Below are positions 62,314 to 64,000 of a stretch of DNA of 64,000 bases, one piece after another. A program made the position numbers and the translations under genes. Source of the DNA: Citrobacter tructae (GTDB lineage Bacteria > Pseudomonadota > Gammaproteobacteria > Enterobacterales > Enterobacteriaceae); NCBI RefSeq assembly GCF_004684345.1, contig NZ_CP038469.1, positions 3,472,001 through 3,536,000 on the forward strand, written 5' to 3'. Under the pieces are notes generated by a model, which saw nothing but the letters and a program-made list of their open reading frames with translations, was not told the origin of the DNA and did no database searches. The number at the start of each line of letters is the position of its first letter. The stretch's first letter is position 1.

Positions 62314-63339
62314 ATGAAAGCGTTATCCAAACTGAAAGCGGAAGAGGGCATTTGGATGACCGACGTTCCTGAACCGGAAGTCGGCCATAACGATTTGCTG
62401 ATTAAAATCCGTAAAACAGCCATCTGCGGGACTGACGTTCACATTTATAACTGGGATGAGTGGTCGCAAAAAACCATCCCAGTACCGATGGTCGTTGGGC
62501 ATGAATATGTCGGCGAAGTTGTTGGCATCGGCCAGGAAGTTAAAGGTTTTAAAATCGGCGATCGCGTTTCTGGCGAAGGTCATATCACCTGTGGGCATTG
62601 TCGTAACTGCCGCGGTGGGCGTACTCACCTGTGTCGCAATACGACCGGTGTTGGCGTAAACCGTCCGGGCTGCTTTGCACAATACCTGGTGATCCCGGCG
62701 TTTAATGCGTTCAAGATCCCTGACAATATCTCCGATGATTTGGCCTCAATCTTCGATCCGTTCGGTAATGCGGTGCATACGGCGCTGTCGTTCGATCTGG
62801 TGGGTGAAGACGTACTGGTTTCCGGTGCGGGCCCTATCGGGATTATGGCGGCTGCGGTCGCGAAACATGTTGGTGCACGCCATGTGGTGATTACTGACGT
62901 TAATGAGTATCGCCTTGAGTTGGCACGTAAAATGGGCATTACCCGCGCGGTCAACGTATCGAAAGAAAATCTGACCGACGTAATGGCTGAACTGGGCATG
63001 ACCGAAGGGTTTGATGTGGGTCTGGAGATGTCCGGTGCACCACCCGCGTTCCGTGCCATGCTGGACACGATGAACCACGGTGGACGCATCGCCATGTTGG
63101 GTATTCCGCCGTCAGATATGTCCGTCGACTGGACGAAGGTTATCTTTAAGGGGCTGTTTATTAAAGGTATCTATGGTCGCGAAATGTTTGAAACCTGGTA
63201 CAAAATGGCTGCGCTGATCCAGTCTGGTCTGGATTTGTCGCCAATCATCACCCATCGGTTCTCCATCGATGAGTTCCAGCAGGGCTTTGACGCGATGCGT
63301 TCAGGTCAGTCAGGGAAAGTGATTCTGAGCTGGGATTAA
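62314..63339 (+). CDS. tdh: Tdh, L-threonine 3-dehydrogenase
   Basis: A 341-residue zinc alcohol dehydrogenase-family enzyme that oxidises L-threonine to 2-amino-3-ketobutyrate with NAD. The catalytic zinc ligands C-G-T-D-V-H (Cys38) and G-H-E-Y-V-G (His63) are present. The structural zinc lobe C-G-H-C-R-N-C-x-x-x-x-x-H-L-C and the Rossmann loop G-A-G-P-I-G are also intact. With kbl it forms the threonine-to-glycine pathway, which in E. coli responds to leucine through Lrp. Confidence 0.98.
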   Translation: MKALSKLKAEEGIWMTDVPEPEVGHNDLLIKIRKTAICGTDVHIYNWDEWSQKTIPVPMVVGHEYVGEVVGIGQEVKGFKIGDRVSGEGHITCGHCRNCRGGRTHLCRNTTGVGVNRPGCFAQYLVIPAFNAFKIPDNISDDLASIFDPFGNAVHTALSFDLVGEDVLVSGAGPIGIMAAAVAKHVGARHVVITDVNEYRLELARKMGITRAVNVSKENLTDVMAELGMTEGFDVGLEMSGAPPAFRAMLDTMNHGGRIAMLGIPPSDMSVDWTKVIFKGLFIKGIYGREMFETWYKMAALIQSGLDLSPIITHRFSIDEFQQGFDAMRSGQSGKVILSWD

Positions 63340-63369
63340 CCGTTTCTGATTAATGGGTTCTGTATGCCG

Positions 63370-63411
63370 TCCCCGGATATTTATGTTCATTAAATACCCG
63401 GGGATTTTTTT
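63370..63411 (+). terminator. Intrinsic terminator of the kbl-tdh operon
   Basis: TCCCCGG (63370-63376) pairs with CCGGGGA (63398-63404), helped by ATTT/AAAT inside the stem. Seven T residues follow. Confidence 0.85.
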
Positions 63412-63531
63412 CTGGCGAGATCCCGCTTGTCCGACGCATTTTAGGTCAAAGATAAGAATAACTTTCTCTGATCTTCTGCCGCGTAATATGCTAAAAATTG
63501 CCGTTAATTACATTGTTTGGCAGGATTTTAT

Positions 63532-64000
63532 ATGACCTATACTCCCGGCCTATTGAGCGTCATTATGCCGCTTTACAATACGGGTGAACCGTTCATTGCG
63601 TGTATGGATTCGCTGATCGCGCAAACCTGGAAAAATCTGGAGATCATCATCGTTAATGATGGCTCTACGGATAACTCGGCGGAGCTTGCTCAGGCGTATG
63701 CGGATCGTTATCCACACGTCCATCTGCTGCACCAGCGCAACGGGGGCGTCTCGGCGGCGCGAAATACCGGTATGGCGGTAGCAAAGGGCGAGTATATCGC
63801 TTACGTCGATGGTGACGACATTGCCTATCCAGAAATGTACGAAACGCTGATGAATATGGCGCTGCAGGACAATCTGGACGTTGCCCAGTGCAACGCCGAC
63901 TGGTGTATTGCGGAAACGGGTCATACATGGGCATCCATTCCCACCGATCGTATTCGTTCTACCGGCGTCATGAGCGGACCGGACTGGCTGCGAAAAGCAC
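63532..64000 (+). CDS. waaH: WaaH (YibD), GT2 glycosyltransferase, 5' part (runs off the window)
   Basis: The first 156 codons are visible. They match E. coli YibD/WaaH closely (L-S-V-I-M-P-L-Y-N; I-I-I-V-N-D-G-S-T-D-N-S; Y-V-D-G-D-D with the D-x-D; L-D-V-A-Q-C-N-A-D-W-C; S-T-G-V-M-S-G-P-D-W-L-R). In E. coli WaaH adds glucuronic acid to heptose III of the core under phosphate limitation. That substrate heptose is the product of WaaQ, which this window also encodes. Its position after tdh is the E. coli position. CAGGA precedes the ATG. Confidence 0.92.
   Translation, partial: MTYTPGLLSVIMPLYNTGEPFIACMDSLIAQTWKNLEIIIVNDGSTDNSAELAQAYADRYPHVHLLHQRNGGVSAARNTGMAVAKGEYIAYVDGDDIAYPEMYETLMNMALQDNLDVAQCNADWCIAETGHTWASIPTDRIRSTGVMSGPDWLRKA

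Overview
The window is chromosomal DNA of an enterobacterium close to Citrobacter, Salmonella and Escherichia. The backbone order nlpA-yicL-[island]-selC-yicJ-yicI-yicH-xanP-gltS-recG-trmH-spoT-rpoZ-gmk-ligB-yicG-yicC-rph-pyrE-slmA-dut-coaBC-radC-rpmBG-mutM-coaD-waaA-waa-hldD-kbl-tdh-waaH is that of E. coli K-12, with near-identical proteins. Three things set it apart from K-12. setC is missing and about 20 kb of accessory genes lies between yicL and selC. dinD is missing between yicC and yicG. The LPS outer-core genes are arranged differently from both E. coli K-12 and Salmonella. A Citrobacter-like species is my best guess, by inference only.

Region by region: 1-2.2 kb holds the tail of a GNAT acetyltransferase, nlpA and yicL. 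2.3-22.4 kb is an accessory region at the 3' end of the selenocysteine tRNA gene selC. It carries an oxidoreductase/monooxygenase pair with a divergent LysR regulator, and a Rob-like AraC regulator facing the end of a four-gene chaperone-usher fimbrial operon (pilin-chaperone-usher-tip). A CsgD-like LuxR regulator is divergent from that operon. Then come an exported C69 dipeptidase, a module resembling Salmonella SPI-3 (fidL-marT, an extra LuxR-like regulator and a MisL-type autotransporter), a lipase effector with its immunity protein of Tle4/Tli4 type, and a frameshifted stub of a P4-type integrase beside selC. The stub, the tRNA target and the AT-rich intergenic DNA indicate an old genomic island.

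22.4-49.2 kb is conserved housekeeping DNA: alpha-xyloside uptake and hydrolysis (yicJ, yicI), xanthine uptake (xanP, with a PurR-like operator), glutamate uptake (gltS), the rpoZ-spoT-trmH-recG operon, gmk, the NAD-dependent ligase ligB, rph-pyrE with the pyrE attenuator, coaBC-dut-slmA, radC, rpmB-rpmG-mutM, coaD and the Kdo transferase waaA.

49.2-60.9 kb is the LPS core locus. Two gene sets converge on a bidirectional terminator at 53.6 kb: a plus-strand set waaG-waaP-waaI/O-like-waaJ/R-like, and a minus-strand operon hldD-waaF-waaC-waaL-GT2-waaQ-GT8. Together they encode heptose synthesis and transfer, heptose phosphorylation, outer-core hexose transfer and O-antigen ligation. waaQ, normally first in the waaG operon, is here next to waaL. 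The window ends with kbl-tdh (threonine catabolism) and the start of waaH (yibD).
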